Assembly (NCBI GenBank): GCA_017480395.1
Contig: JAFVAS010000317.1
Span: 1-11,498, forward strand
Origin: Oscillospiraceae bacterium
GTDB taxonomy: Bacteria; Bacillota; Clostridia; Oscillospirales; Oscillospiraceae
Direction: 5' to 3'
Length of the DNA: 11,498 bases
Of the stretch, positions 1-6,300 are shown piece after piece. Under the pieces are notes generated by a model. The model saw only the letters and a program-made list of their open reading frames with translations, was not told where the DNA came from and did not search any database. The translations under genes were made by a program, and so were the position numbers. The first letter of the stretch is position 1. Every line of letters begins with the position of its first letter.

Positions 1-32
1 GGGGCTGCGCCTCTTGCCATGAGCAAAAAAGG

Positions 33-458
33 TCAATCAAAATCGCCGGCGTCGGTCTGCACCTGGACGTTGTCGGTGCCGTGGGCCTCAAACTCCGTCA
101 TATAGGCGTCCATCCGGCGCTTCAGCTCGCCGAAGTTGGTCTCGTCAATGGGCACGTCGTCCATGTCCCGCCGGGCCAGCTCCTCCGCCAGAATGTCGAA
201 GAAGATCGCGTCCTCATAGTCGGCGATCGCCTCATGGATGCCGCCCTCCACAAAGGCCTGGGAGGGCACGACCTCCCCCTGCCATAGCTCCGCCAGGGTG
301 GGCATCCCTGCCCCCGGCGCCTTGGCAAACAGGAGCGACTCCACCTCGTCGTAGTCCCGGAATCGATCCTCGCCCCGGGCGGAGTTCAGCACCCAGTTCC
401 CGATATAGACCATGTCCAGCAGTCGCCGGTATTGCTTTGTCGTCAGATGCAGATCCAC
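33..458 (-). CDS. Hypothetical protein, small and acidic, uncharacterised
   Basis: Function not recognised. The protein is 141 aa if translation starts at the GTG at 458. I prefer this to the upstream in-frame TTG at 482 because a GGAGG sequence lies 8 bases before the GTG, whereas the TTG would lie upstream of that GGAGG. The N-terminal part (LTTKQYRRLLDMVYIGNWVL) is an amphipathic or hydrophobic helix-like stretch. The middle holds a short Gly/Pro loop, and the C-terminal half is rich in Asp and Glu and probably helical. No signal peptide, long membrane segment or metal-binding cluster is visible, so it is probably cytosolic. It stands alone on its strand and has its own near-consensus promoter (501-529), divergent from murI. 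The tail (VQTDAGDFD) looks disordered. The reading frame is convincing, but any role is unknown. Confidence 0.8.
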   Translation of the reverse strand: MDLHLTTKQYRRLLDMVYIGNWVLNSARGEDRFRDYDEVESLLFAKAPGAGMPTLAELWQGEVVPSQAFVEGGIHEAIADYEDAIFFDILAEELARRDMDDVPIDETNFGELKRRMDAYMTEFEAHGTDNVQVQTDAGDFD

Positions 459-500
459 GATGGCCGCCTCCCCTTCCCGCAAGCAGATTCAAGTGCTAAC

Positions 501-529
501 ATTATAGTCAGATTCCCCTGGAAAGTCAA
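501..529 (-). promoter_or_regulatory. Sigma-A promoter for the minus-strand hypothetical gene
   Basis: Reading the minus strand, a -35 box TTGACT (524-529) and a perfect -10 box TATAAT (501-506) are separated by exactly 17 bases (507-523). This would start transcription near 494, giving a leader of about 36 bases before the GTG at 458. The boxes are seen directly. Use as a housekeeping promoter is inferred from the near-consensus match and from position. Confidence 0.85.
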
Positions 530-568
530 ATCCCGAACCGAAATATTCTATGTCCCCAAAACAAAAGA

Positions 569-597
569 TTTACTTGTATTTCAAAATATGCTATCAT
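569..597 (+). promoter_or_regulatory. Candidate sigma-A promoter for the murI-htrA gene block
   Basis: A -10 box TATCAT (592-597, five of six consensus bases) is preceded by 17 bases and a weak -35 box TTTACT (569-574, four of six) in an AT-rich stretch between divergent genes. Transcription would begin around 604 and give a leader of about 58 bases before the murI ATG. It is the best plus-strand candidate in this gap, but weaker than the divergent minus-strand promoter. Confidence 0.5.
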
Positions 598-624
598 AAG
601 TTGTTAAAGTAGCATCATTGACAC

Positions 625-643
625 ACCGGCGAATCTCGCCGGT
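625..643 (+). promoter_or_regulatory. Leader hairpin immediately upstream of the murI ribosome binding site
   Basis: The arms ACCGGCGA (625-632) and TCGCCGGT (636-643) pair perfectly around a 3-base loop. The hairpin is followed by the short T-rich run TCTTT and then the GGAGGA ribosome binding site (649-654). It could act as a weak attenuator, modulate access to the ribosome binding site, or stabilise the mRNA 5' end. The structure is seen in sequence; any regulatory role is inference. Confidence 0.5.
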
Positions 644-661
644 TCTTTGGAGGAATCACTC

Positions 662-1477
662 ATGGATCATCGCCCCATCGGCGTGTTTGACTCCGGCCTC
701 GGCGGGCTGACCGCCGTGCGGCGGCTGGCCTGCGTGCTGCCCAACGAGAACATCATTTACTTTGGCGACACCGGACGGGTGCCCTATGGCACCCGCTCCC
801 GGGACACCATCATCCAATATTCCACCCAGGATGTCAACTTTCTGCGCACCTTCGACCTGAAGGCCATCGTCATCGCCTGCGGCACCGTGTCCGCCATCGC
901 CCTGGACACGCTGACCCATCCCCAGAGCCTGCCCATCTTCGGTGTGGTAGAGCCCACTGCCCGCCGGGCCGCCCAGACCCCCCGCAACGGCCGCATCGGC
1001 ATCATCGCCACCCAGGCCACCATCCGAACCGGCGCCTATGAGCAGGTCATCCGGCGCTGCCGCCCGGAGGCAAAGCTCTTCGCCAAGCCCTGCCCCCTCT
1101 TTGTCCCCCTGGTGGAAAACGGCCGCACCCAGCCCGGCGACATTGTGATTGAGACGGTGGCGGCGGAATATCTGGAGGAATTAAAGGCCCAGGGGGTGGA
1201 CACCCTCATTTTAGGCTGTACCCACTACCCCCTGCTCACCGACGTCATTCGAAATTATATGGGGCCAGAGGTCACACTGCTGGACTCCGGCGCGGAGGTG
1301 GCCGACCACCTCGCGGACTACCTGCGCCATCACGACCTGGCCGCCCCGGCGGATCAGACCGGCTGCTATCGCTGGTATGTCAGCGACAGCACAGAGAGCT
1401 TCCACGACCTGGCCTCCATCTTCCTGGGGCGGGAGGTCACCGAACCGGTGGAGCAGATCGCCATTCAGAACTATTGA
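662..1477 (+). CDS. murI: Glutamate racemase
   Basis: Converts L-glutamate to D-glutamate in the cytosol by two-base, cofactor-independent catalysis, supplying D-Glu for peptidoglycan. The protein is 271 aa from the ATG at 662, a normal length for the family. This start sits 8 bases after GGAGG, unlike the in-frame TTG at 647. Visible motifs are DSGLGG (Asp10, Ser11), YFGDTGRVPYG (33-43), the first catalytic Cys73 in IACGTVSA, PLFVPLVENG (145-154), and the second catalytic Cys186 in LGCTHYPLL with His188. Oddity: the residue after Cys73 is Gly, where the family usually has Asn (ACNT), and GDTGR replaces the common GDTAR. Both cysteines are intact, so activity is expected. It is the first gene of the plus-strand block, with DUF1934 27 bases downstream. 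Confidence 0.95.
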   Translation: MDHRPIGVFDSGLGGLTAVRRLACVLPNENIIYFGDTGRVPYGTRSRDTIIQYSTQDVNFLRTFDLKAIVIACGTVSAIALDTLTHPQSLPIFGVVEPTARRAAQTPRNGRIGIIATQATIRTGAYEQVIRRCRPEAKLFAKPCPLFVPLVENGRTQPGDIVIETVAAEYLEELKAQGVDTLILGCTHYPLLTDVIRNYMGPEVTLLDSGAEVADHLADYLRHHDLAAPADQTGCYRWYVSDSTESFHDLASIFLGREVTEPVEQIAIQNY

Positions 1478-1504
1478 CCCATCGCCCCGCAAGGAGAACG
1501 ATTT

Positions 1505-1939
1505 ATGGAAAAAAACGTCATCATCTCCATCATGGGGATGCAGAATTACGGCGACGACAACGACCGCATTGAGCTTGTCACCGAGGGCAAGCTGGAGGAG
1601 ATGGAGGGTGCGCTGCGCCTGTCCTACGAGGAGTCGGAGCTGACCGGCCTGGAGGGCACCACCACCCTGTTCCATGTGGAGCCGGAGCGGATCACCCTGC
1701 TGCGCACCGGCACCGTCAACTCCGAGATGGTCTTTGAGCGGAACAAGCGCCACCGCTCCCTCTACTCCACCCCCTTCGGGGACATGGAGATCGGCGTCAC
1801 CGCCCGGCGGCTCAGCTCCACCCTGGACACCAAGGGCGGGCGCATTGAGATCGACTACGACGTGGAGATCAACCACATGCTGGCCGGACAGAGCCTCTTC
1901 CGCATCAACGTGCGGGAGGACGCCCCGGTCAAGAGCTGA
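1505..1939 (+). CDS. DUF1934 (YwiB-like) beta-barrel protein
   Basis: 144-aa protein of the DUF1934/YwiB family, a small cytosolic fold related to calycin-like beta-barrels and of unknown biochemical role. Family hallmarks visible in order are the early strand VIISIMG (5-11), LSYEESELTGLEGTTTLFHV (39-58), the ERITLLRTG strand, SEMVFERNKRH, LYSTPFGDMEIGV, a late strand IEIDYDVEI (117-125), and a final LFRINVRE strand. The alternation of hydrophobic strands and turns fits a complete domain. The ATG lies 8 bases after AGGAG. The following gene starts two bases after this stop, so the two are probably translationally coupled. In other Firmicutes this family commonly sits just before argS, which bears on the identity of the next gene. 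No catalytic residues can be assigned. Confidence 0.88.
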   Translation: MEKNVIISIMGMQNYGDDNDRIELVTEGKLEEMEGALRLSYEESELTGLEGTTTLFHVEPERITLLRTGTVNSEMVFERNKRHRSLYSTPFGDMEIGVTARRLSSTLDTKGGRIEIDYDVEINHMLAGQSLFRINVREDAPVKS

Positions 1940-1941
1940 CC

Positions 1942-2598
1942 ATGCCCGACCCGCTCTCCCAGGTGCGGCGGGCCGCCGCAAATGCCCTGACCCAGGCCGC
2001 CCGCGGAACAGGCCGGGAGGTCATTGTCCCGCCGGAGCAGCTGCGCCTTCGCCCCGACGGCAAGGGCGGCGAGCTGGCCTCGCCGCTGCCCCAGCAGCTC
2101 GGCCTGGAGAGCGGCGCGCTGATTGCCCATCTGCCGCCCCATCCCCTTTGGGAGGCCGCCTTTCCCAGCGGCGGCTGGATCGGCTTCACCCTCTCCTCCC
2201 AATGGCAGGCGCTGGTGCGCGCCTATGCACCGCCGGCCGCGCCGCTGGCCCTCTGCCCGCCGCCAATGCCCGCCTTTCCCTCCCGGATTCTCCCCGCCCA
2301 TTGGGCCTACTGCGCCCTGCTGGGGATGGCGCAGCCGCAGACGGCGGCCCGGCTGGATCGGGGCAACCCTGCGGTGCTGCTGGAGCAGGCGCGGCGGCTG
2401 GCCCAGCGGAATCGCGGCGAAAACCGCCCCGACCGCGTACTGCTGTGCCAATGCGCCCTGGTGCAGTCGCCGCTCTCCCCCGAGGCCCTGGCCCGGGAGG
2501 CGGACCGGCTGGCCCGCAGCTATCTCACGAAACCGGGAGAGGACGCCCTGACCGCAGAAACGCTGGCCTATGTCCAGGCCCGGCTGGGCCTGGCATGA
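1942..2598 (+). CDS. ArgS-like protein lacking the catalytic domain (putative Add-1 plus DALR remnant)
   Basis: 218-aa protein that most annotation would call hypothetical. The N-terminal part (about 5-95) follows the pattern of the arginyl-tRNA synthetase Add-1 domain: a first helix VRRAAANALTQAA (8-20), then GELAS (43-47) where ArgS has G-D-F/Y-A/S-S-N, a helix ending in HLPPHPLWEAAF (63-74), and GGWIGFTLSSQW (77-88) where ArgS has GPGFINF-L-W. The C-terminal half (about 113-218) resembles a diverged DALR anticodon-binding helical bundle, starting at ILPAHWAYCALLGM (116-129). No HIGH or KMSKS motif and no room for a Rossmann domain are present, so it cannot aminoacylate. It starts two bases after the DUF1934 stop with only a weak ribosome binding site, implying coupling. 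Cysteines occur at 105, 124, 169 and 171. The frame is open and conserved-looking; the ArgS relationship is my inference from pattern and context. Confidence 0.6.
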   Translation: MPDPLSQVRRAAANALTQAARGTGREVIVPPEQLRLRPDGKGGELASPLPQQLGLESGALIAHLPPHPLWEAAFPSGGWIGFTLSSQWQALVRAYAPPAAPLALCPPPMPAFPSRILPAHWAYCALLGMAQPQTAARLDRGNPAVLLEQARRLAQRNRGENRPDRVLLCQCALVQSPLSPEALAREADRLARSYLTKPGEDALTAETLAYVQARLGLA

Positions 2599-2652
2599 CC
2601 TGTCACAAACCAATTCCGTTCTTTATTCTACCCTGGAAAAGAGGCATGAAAC

Positions 2653-3342
2653 ATGGCAACCAAAGTATTGATCGTCGAGGACGACAGCAACATCGCCCAG
2701 CTGCTCCAGCTCTATCTGGAGAAGGAGGGGTTTGAGACCCGGATCGCACCGGACGGCGGAAAGGGCGTGGAGGAGTTCCGCGCCTGGGAGCCCAACCTGG
2801 TGCTGCTGGACATCATGCTCCCGGTCATGGACGGCTGGGGGGTGTGCCGGAAGATCCGGGAGACCAGCAAGACCCCCATCATCATGATGACCGCCAAGGG
2901 CCAGACCGAGGATAAGGTCACCGGCCTGGAGATGGGGGCGGATGACTACATCGTCAAGCCCTTCGAGATGAAGGAGGTGCTGGCCCGCATCCACGCGGTG
3001 CTGCGCCGCTTTGACTCCGGGGAGACCTCCCAGGAGAAAAAGCTGACCTTCGACAAGCTGGTCATCAACTTGGACTCCTATGAGCTGCTGGTGGACGGCA
3101 AGCATGTGGACACCACGCCCAAAGAGCTGGAGCTGCTCTTCCACCTGGCCTCCTCCCCCAACCGGGTGTTCACCCGCAACCAGCTGCTGGACGAGGTGTG
3201 GGGCTTTGACTACTTCGGCGACAGCCGCACCGTGGACGTCCACATCAAGCGCCTGCGGGAGAAGCTGGAGGGAGTCAGCGACCAGTGGAGTCTCAAGACC
3301 GTCTGGGGCGTGGGCTATAAGTTCGACCTGGCCGAGTCATGA
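2653..3342 (+). CDS. OmpR/PhoB-family response regulator
   Basis: 229-aa two-component response regulator and DNA-binding transcription factor. The receiver domain (about 4-118) carries the acidic pair Asp10/Asp11, the phosphoacceptor Asp53 in LLDIMLPVMDG, Thr80 in the switch position and Lys102 in IVKPFEM. The C-terminal winged helix (about 131-226) contains TPKELELLFHLA (155-166), the TRNQLLDEVWG helix and the recognition helix SRTVDVHIKRLREKL (191-205), all typical of the OmpR/PhoB group. The ATG at 2653 follows an AGAGG site by 8 bases. Its stop overlaps the kinase start by 4 bases (ATGA), so the two are a cognate pair. A 54-base gap separates it from the ArgS-like gene; no convincing separate promoter is seen there. 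The downstream htrA-like gene is a plausible target. Confidence 0.95.
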   Translation: MATKVLIVEDDSNIAQLLQLYLEKEGFETRIAPDGGKGVEEFRAWEPNLVLLDIMLPVMDGWGVCRKIRETSKTPIIMMTAKGQTEDKVTGLEMGADDYIVKPFEMKEVLARIHAVLRRFDSGETSQEKKLTFDKLVINLDSYELLVDGKHVDTTPKELELLFHLASSPNRVFTRNQLLDEVWGFDYFGDSRTVDVHIKRLREKLEGVSDQWSLKTVWGVGYKFDLAES

Positions 3343-4772
3343 GCAGCCCCCTGTTTCGCCGCCATTTCCTGCTCACCGCGGGAATGATCCTGCTCTCCTT
3401 CGTCGTGCTCTCCGCCGCCTTCGTCAGCCTGAGCTATCGCTACATCGTCCAGGAGAAGAAGAGCGCCATGGGGGAGAACGTCACCCATATCGCCGCCCTG
3501 ACCCAGCGGATGCTGGCCGAGGGCTATGATCCCGCCGATGATGCGCTGGTGCTGCTGGGGCCGATGATCTCCAGCCTCTCCGACTCCAACCTGCTGATCT
3601 GCTCCCCCGACGGAGCGGTGCTGGCCTATGTCAGCGAGGAGGGCACCGCGCCGGACCTCACCGGCTGCGCCATCTCCTCCGCCGTGGCAGAGGCCACCGC
3701 CTCCGCAGGCAGCTACTCCGACATGACCGACCTGGGGCTGTACGGCCAGCTCTACTTCGTCTCCGGCGTGCCCATCTACCGGGAGGTGGACGGCGTCACC
3801 TCCGTCGCCGCCCTGGTCTTTCTCACCGCCGCCGCCGGCTCCCTGATTATTCTGTGGAAGAGCCTGGCCACCCTGTTCTTCTTCACGGCGGTGGTGGTGC
3901 TGATGATCGCCTTCGTCTCCAGCTCCGTCTTCGCCATGCAGCAGGTCAGGCCCCTGCGGGAGATCTCTGACGTGGTGCGCCGCTTCGGTATGGGAGAATA
4001 TGAGCTGCGGGCCGACGACTATGGCCGCCGCGACGAGGTGGGCGACCTGGCCCGGAGCTTCAACACCATGGCCGACTCCATCGCCTCCTCCGAGCAGCGC
4101 AGGCAGGAGTTCATCGCCAACATCTCCCACGAGCTCAAGACCCCCATGACCACCATCTCCGGCTTCACCAACGGCATCCTGGACGGCACCATCCCCCAGG
4201 AGAAGGTGAACGACACCCTTCAGGTCGTCGCCTCCGAGGCGGCGCGGATGTCCCGCCTGGTGCGCCAGATGCTGGACGCCAGCGCGCTGCAGGCCCGGGA
4301 CACCGTCCAGACCCAGGTGGAATTCGACGTGGCGGAGACCATGATCCAGGTGATGATCAGCCTGGAGGGCAAGATCCGCAACCATCAGCTGGACATGGAC
4401 GTCCACATCCCGGACGCCCCGGTGCGCGTCTGGGGCGACCCGGACGGCATCACCCAGGTCTGCTACAACCTGCTGGACAACGCGGCCAAATTCGCCCGCC
4501 CCGGCACCGCCATCGGCGTGACCATCTCCACCAAGGGCTCCAAGGCCTATATCTCCGTCAAAAACGAGGGGGAGACCATCCCGCCGGAGGAGCTGAGCCG
4601 GATCTTCGACCGCTTCCACAAGTCGGACCGCTCCCGGAGCATCGACAAGGAGGGGGTGGGCCTGGGCCTCTATATCGTCAAAACCATCCTGAACAACCAC
4701 AAAGAAAATATAACGGTCACCAGCGTGGACGGGGTCACGGAATTCGTCTTCACCCTGACCCGGGCGGAGTGA
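3339..4772 (+). CDS. Membrane sensor histidine kinase with HAMP domain
   Basis: 477-aa sensor kinase, cognate to the preceding regulator. Transmembrane helix 1 spans about 11-31. An extracytoplasmic region of roughly 32-172 follows, with a PAS/Cache-like pattern (LLICSPDGAVLAYV at 85-98; VSGVPIYREVDGVTSVAALV at 141-160). Helix 2 is at about 176-199, then HAMP (about 200-253, PLREISDVVRRFGMGEYEL). The dimerisation domain has the H-box FIANISHELKTPMTTISG with phosphorylated His264. The ATPase domain shows the N-box NLLDNAAKF (377-385), the F-box RIFDRFHKSD (421-430) and the G-box GVGLGLYIVK (439-448). All catalytic motifs are intact. Translation is coupled to the regulator through a 4-base overlap, and htrA begins 21 bases downstream. 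The stimulus is unknown; envelope or protein-folding stress is inferred from the protease neighbour, by analogy with CssRS-HtrA of Bacillus. Confidence 0.95.
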   Translation: MSSPLFRRHFLLTAGMILLSFVVLSAAFVSLSYRYIVQEKKSAMGENVTHIAALTQRMLAEGYDPADDALVLLGPMISSLSDSNLLICSPDGAVLAYVSEEGTAPDLTGCAISSAVAEATASAGSYSDMTDLGLYGQLYFVSGVPIYREVDGVTSVAALVFLTAAAGSLIILWKSLATLFFFTAVVVLMIAFVSSSVFAMQQVRPLREISDVVRRFGMGEYELRADDYGRRDEVGDLARSFNTMADSIASSEQRRQEFIANISHELKTPMTTISGFTNGILDGTIPQEKVNDTLQVVASEAARMSRLVRQMLDASALQARDTVQTQVEFDVAETMIQVMISLEGKIRNHQLDMDVHIPDAPVRVWGDPDGITQVCYNLLDNAAKFARPGTAIGVTISTKGSKAYISVKNEGETIPPEELSRIFDRFHKSDRSRSIDKEGVGLGLYIVKTILNNHKENITVTSVDGVTEFVFTLTRAE

Positions 4773-4793
4773 CCGGCGGGAGGAACATATCGT

Positions 4794-6224
4794 ATGCGGG
4801 AATGGGAACCCTTTAACAGCAACAACGACCACGAGGACCCCTGGAATTTCCGAAGCTCCGACGCGGCGGACCGGCGCACCAGGCGCCGTCCGGAGCAGCA
4901 CGACGCCGAGGCGGATCACGTCATCGGCTCCTGCGACGACGGGGCTCCGCGCCACCAATCCACCCCGGCCCCCCGGCCCCCTCAGAAAAGGCAGTCCCGG
5001 GGCGGCAAGATTTTCATCATCATTATCATCATCGTGGCCGCCCTGGCCGGCATGGGAACCAGCCTGATGGAGCTGTTCAGCGACCTCCGGCACGAGGAGG
5101 AGCCGCCTACACGCTATGTGGACGATTCCGAGTTTGAGAATTCGGAGGAGTATCCCCCCGACGACTTCAGCTACGACATCGACCCCTGGGCGGAGGGCGA
5201 TGACGAGGACATTCAGCCCGCCGACGAGAGCACCGACGAGGTGCAGCCCAGCAACATCGAGCGCTATACCGGCGACGCCGCCTTTGAGCTGACCCTCTCC
5301 TCCAACGAGGGGCTGACGCCGCTGTCCTATCAGGACATCTACGAGGCGCTGCTGCCCAGCGTGGTCACCATCACAGTCTATAACGACTACTCCGGGGCCT
5401 ATGCCTCCGGCGTCATCCTGTCTGAGGACGGATTTATTCTGACCAACCAGCACGTCACCGGCGGCGAGGATTTTGCCCAGGTCACCACCTGGGACAACGT
5501 CAGCTATCCCGCCCTCCTGGTGGGCGAAGATCCCAACAGCGACCTGGCCGTGCTGAAGATCGAGGCCACCGGCCTGACCCCCGCCGTCTTCGGGGACAGC
5601 GCGGAGCTGCGGGTGGGCGACGAGAGCTTTGCCATCGGCAACCCCATCAGCGTCAACTACCGGGGCACCTTCACCAACGGCATCATCTCCACCGCCAGCC
5701 GGAGCGTCACCATGAACGGCTATCCCATGACCCTGATCCAGACCACCACCGCCCTCAACTCCGGCAATTCCGGCGGCCCGCTGATCGACATCTACGGCCA
5801 TGTGGTGGGCATCGTCAATATGAAGATCATGAGCTCCTCCATCACCGTGGAGGGCCTGGGCTTCGCCATCCCCTCCGTCACCGCCCGCAAGGTGGCCAAC
5901 ACCCTGATCGCCAGCGGCGAGGTGGAGCACCCGATGATCGGCATCACCTGCTACGCCGTCTCCACCGCCGACCCCGCCGGCTACGGCGCGGATGGACTGA
6001 TGGTGGCATCCGTGATGGCCGGCTCCGACGCGGAGGCCCAGGGCGTCCAGGTGGACGACATCATCACCGCCGTGGACGGACGGCAGGTGCGCATCGTGGA
6101 GGACGTCACCGGCTATATCCGGGAAAAGCATGTGGGCGACGAAATCACCGTCACCATCTACCGCGAGGGCGAGGGCCTGATCGACATCACCTTCCGCCTC
6201 TCGGAGCAGAACGATCTGCGATAA
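4794..6224 (+). CDS. HtrA/DegP-type membrane-anchored serine protease with PDZ domain
   Basis: 476-aa trypsin-like protease of the HtrA family, expected to degrade misfolded proteins on the outer face of the membrane. Layout: a charged, Pro-rich cytoplasmic segment (1-71); a single membrane helix (about 73-92) opening with a run of six Ile; a highly acidic, probably disordered linker (about 100-158); the protease domain (about 178-370) with catalytic His220 in TNQHV, Asp250 in NSDLAVLK and Ser326 in GNSGGPL; and a C-terminal PDZ domain (about 378-470) with GLMVASV and DDIITAVDGR. The triad is complete. The start follows GGGAGG by 10 bases. It lies 21 bases after the kinase stop and is followed by the 6251-6289 terminator, so it is the last gene of the plus-strand block. 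The linker is longer and more acidic than I would expect for the family. The type (anchored, one PDZ) resembles Gram-positive HtrA/YkdA/YycK. Confidence 0.93.
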   Translation: MREWEPFNSNNDHEDPWNFRSSDAADRRTRRRPEQHDAEADHVIGSCDDGAPRHQSTPAPRPPQKRQSRGGKIFIIIIIIVAALAGMGTSLMELFSDLRHEEEPPTRYVDDSEFENSEEYPPDDFSYDIDPWAEGDDEDIQPADESTDEVQPSNIERYTGDAAFELTLSSNEGLTPLSYQDIYEALLPSVVTITVYNDYSGAYASGVILSEDGFILTNQHVTGGEDFAQVTTWDNVSYPALLVGEDPNSDLAVLKIEATGLTPAVFGDSAELRVGDESFAIGNPISVNYRGTFTNGIISTASRSVTMNGYPMTLIQTTTALNSGNSGGPLIDIYGHVVGIVNMKIMSSSITVEGLGFAIPSVTARKVANTLIASGEVEHPMIGITCYAVSTADPAGYGADGLMVASVMAGSDAEAQGVQVDDIITAVDGRQVRIVEDVTGYIREKHVGDEITVTIYREGEGLIDITFRLSEQNDLR

Positions 6225-6250
6225 ACGAACAATCCCCGCAGCAAAGAAGC

Positions 6251-6289
6251 AAAAGGCTGTGCGGCCGAAATCGGCCGCACAGCCTTTTT
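6251..6289. terminator. Bidirectional intrinsic terminator between convergent genes
   Basis: A perfect 18-bp inverted repeat (6251-6268 with 6271-6288) has a GC-rich core and a minimal loop. On the plus strand it ends in five T (6285-6289), and the A-run on its left side gives a matching T-run on the minus strand. It lies 27 bases after the htrA stop and 12 bases beyond the yesL stop, so it can end both convergent transcripts. Confidence 0.93.
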
Positions 6290-6300
6290 GATCTGTCCGA

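Noticed and set aside
1..20. Start of another minus-strand gene (ATG at 20, reading M-A-R-G-A-A)
   Set aside because: No ribosome binding site precedes it (T-run and CTC instead), and only six codons are visible before the window ends.
618..623. Perfect TTGACA just before murI as a -35 box
   Set aside because: No -10-like hexamer lies 16-18 bases downstream (the sequence there is GC-rich and then the ribosome binding site), and the start site would fall inside the coding region.
2599..2652. Possible separate promoter before the response regulator (TATTCT at 2624-2629)
   Set aside because: The hexamer 17 bases upstream (TGTCAC) is a poor -35 match, so the sequence alone does not support a promoter, although one cannot be excluded.
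1674..2735. A 353-codon plus-strand frame crossing DUF1934, the ArgS-like gene and the response regulator start
   Set aside because: It spans three gene boundaries, and the translation is low-complexity Ala/Pro/Arg/Gly, characteristic of an out-of-frame reading.
3801..3860. An additional membrane helix in the kinase at residues 155-173
   Set aside because: Three helices would put the catalytic domains outside the cell. The segment fits better as the last strand of an outer PAS/Cache-like domain before the true helix at 176-199.
3315..6131. A 938-codon open frame on the minus strand opposite the kinase and htrA genes
   Set aside because: It is antisense to two genes with intact catalytic motifs. 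Its composition (repetitive Gly, His, Asp, Val) is typical of the complement of GC-rich codons, it has no recognisable domain, and no ribosome binding site stands out.
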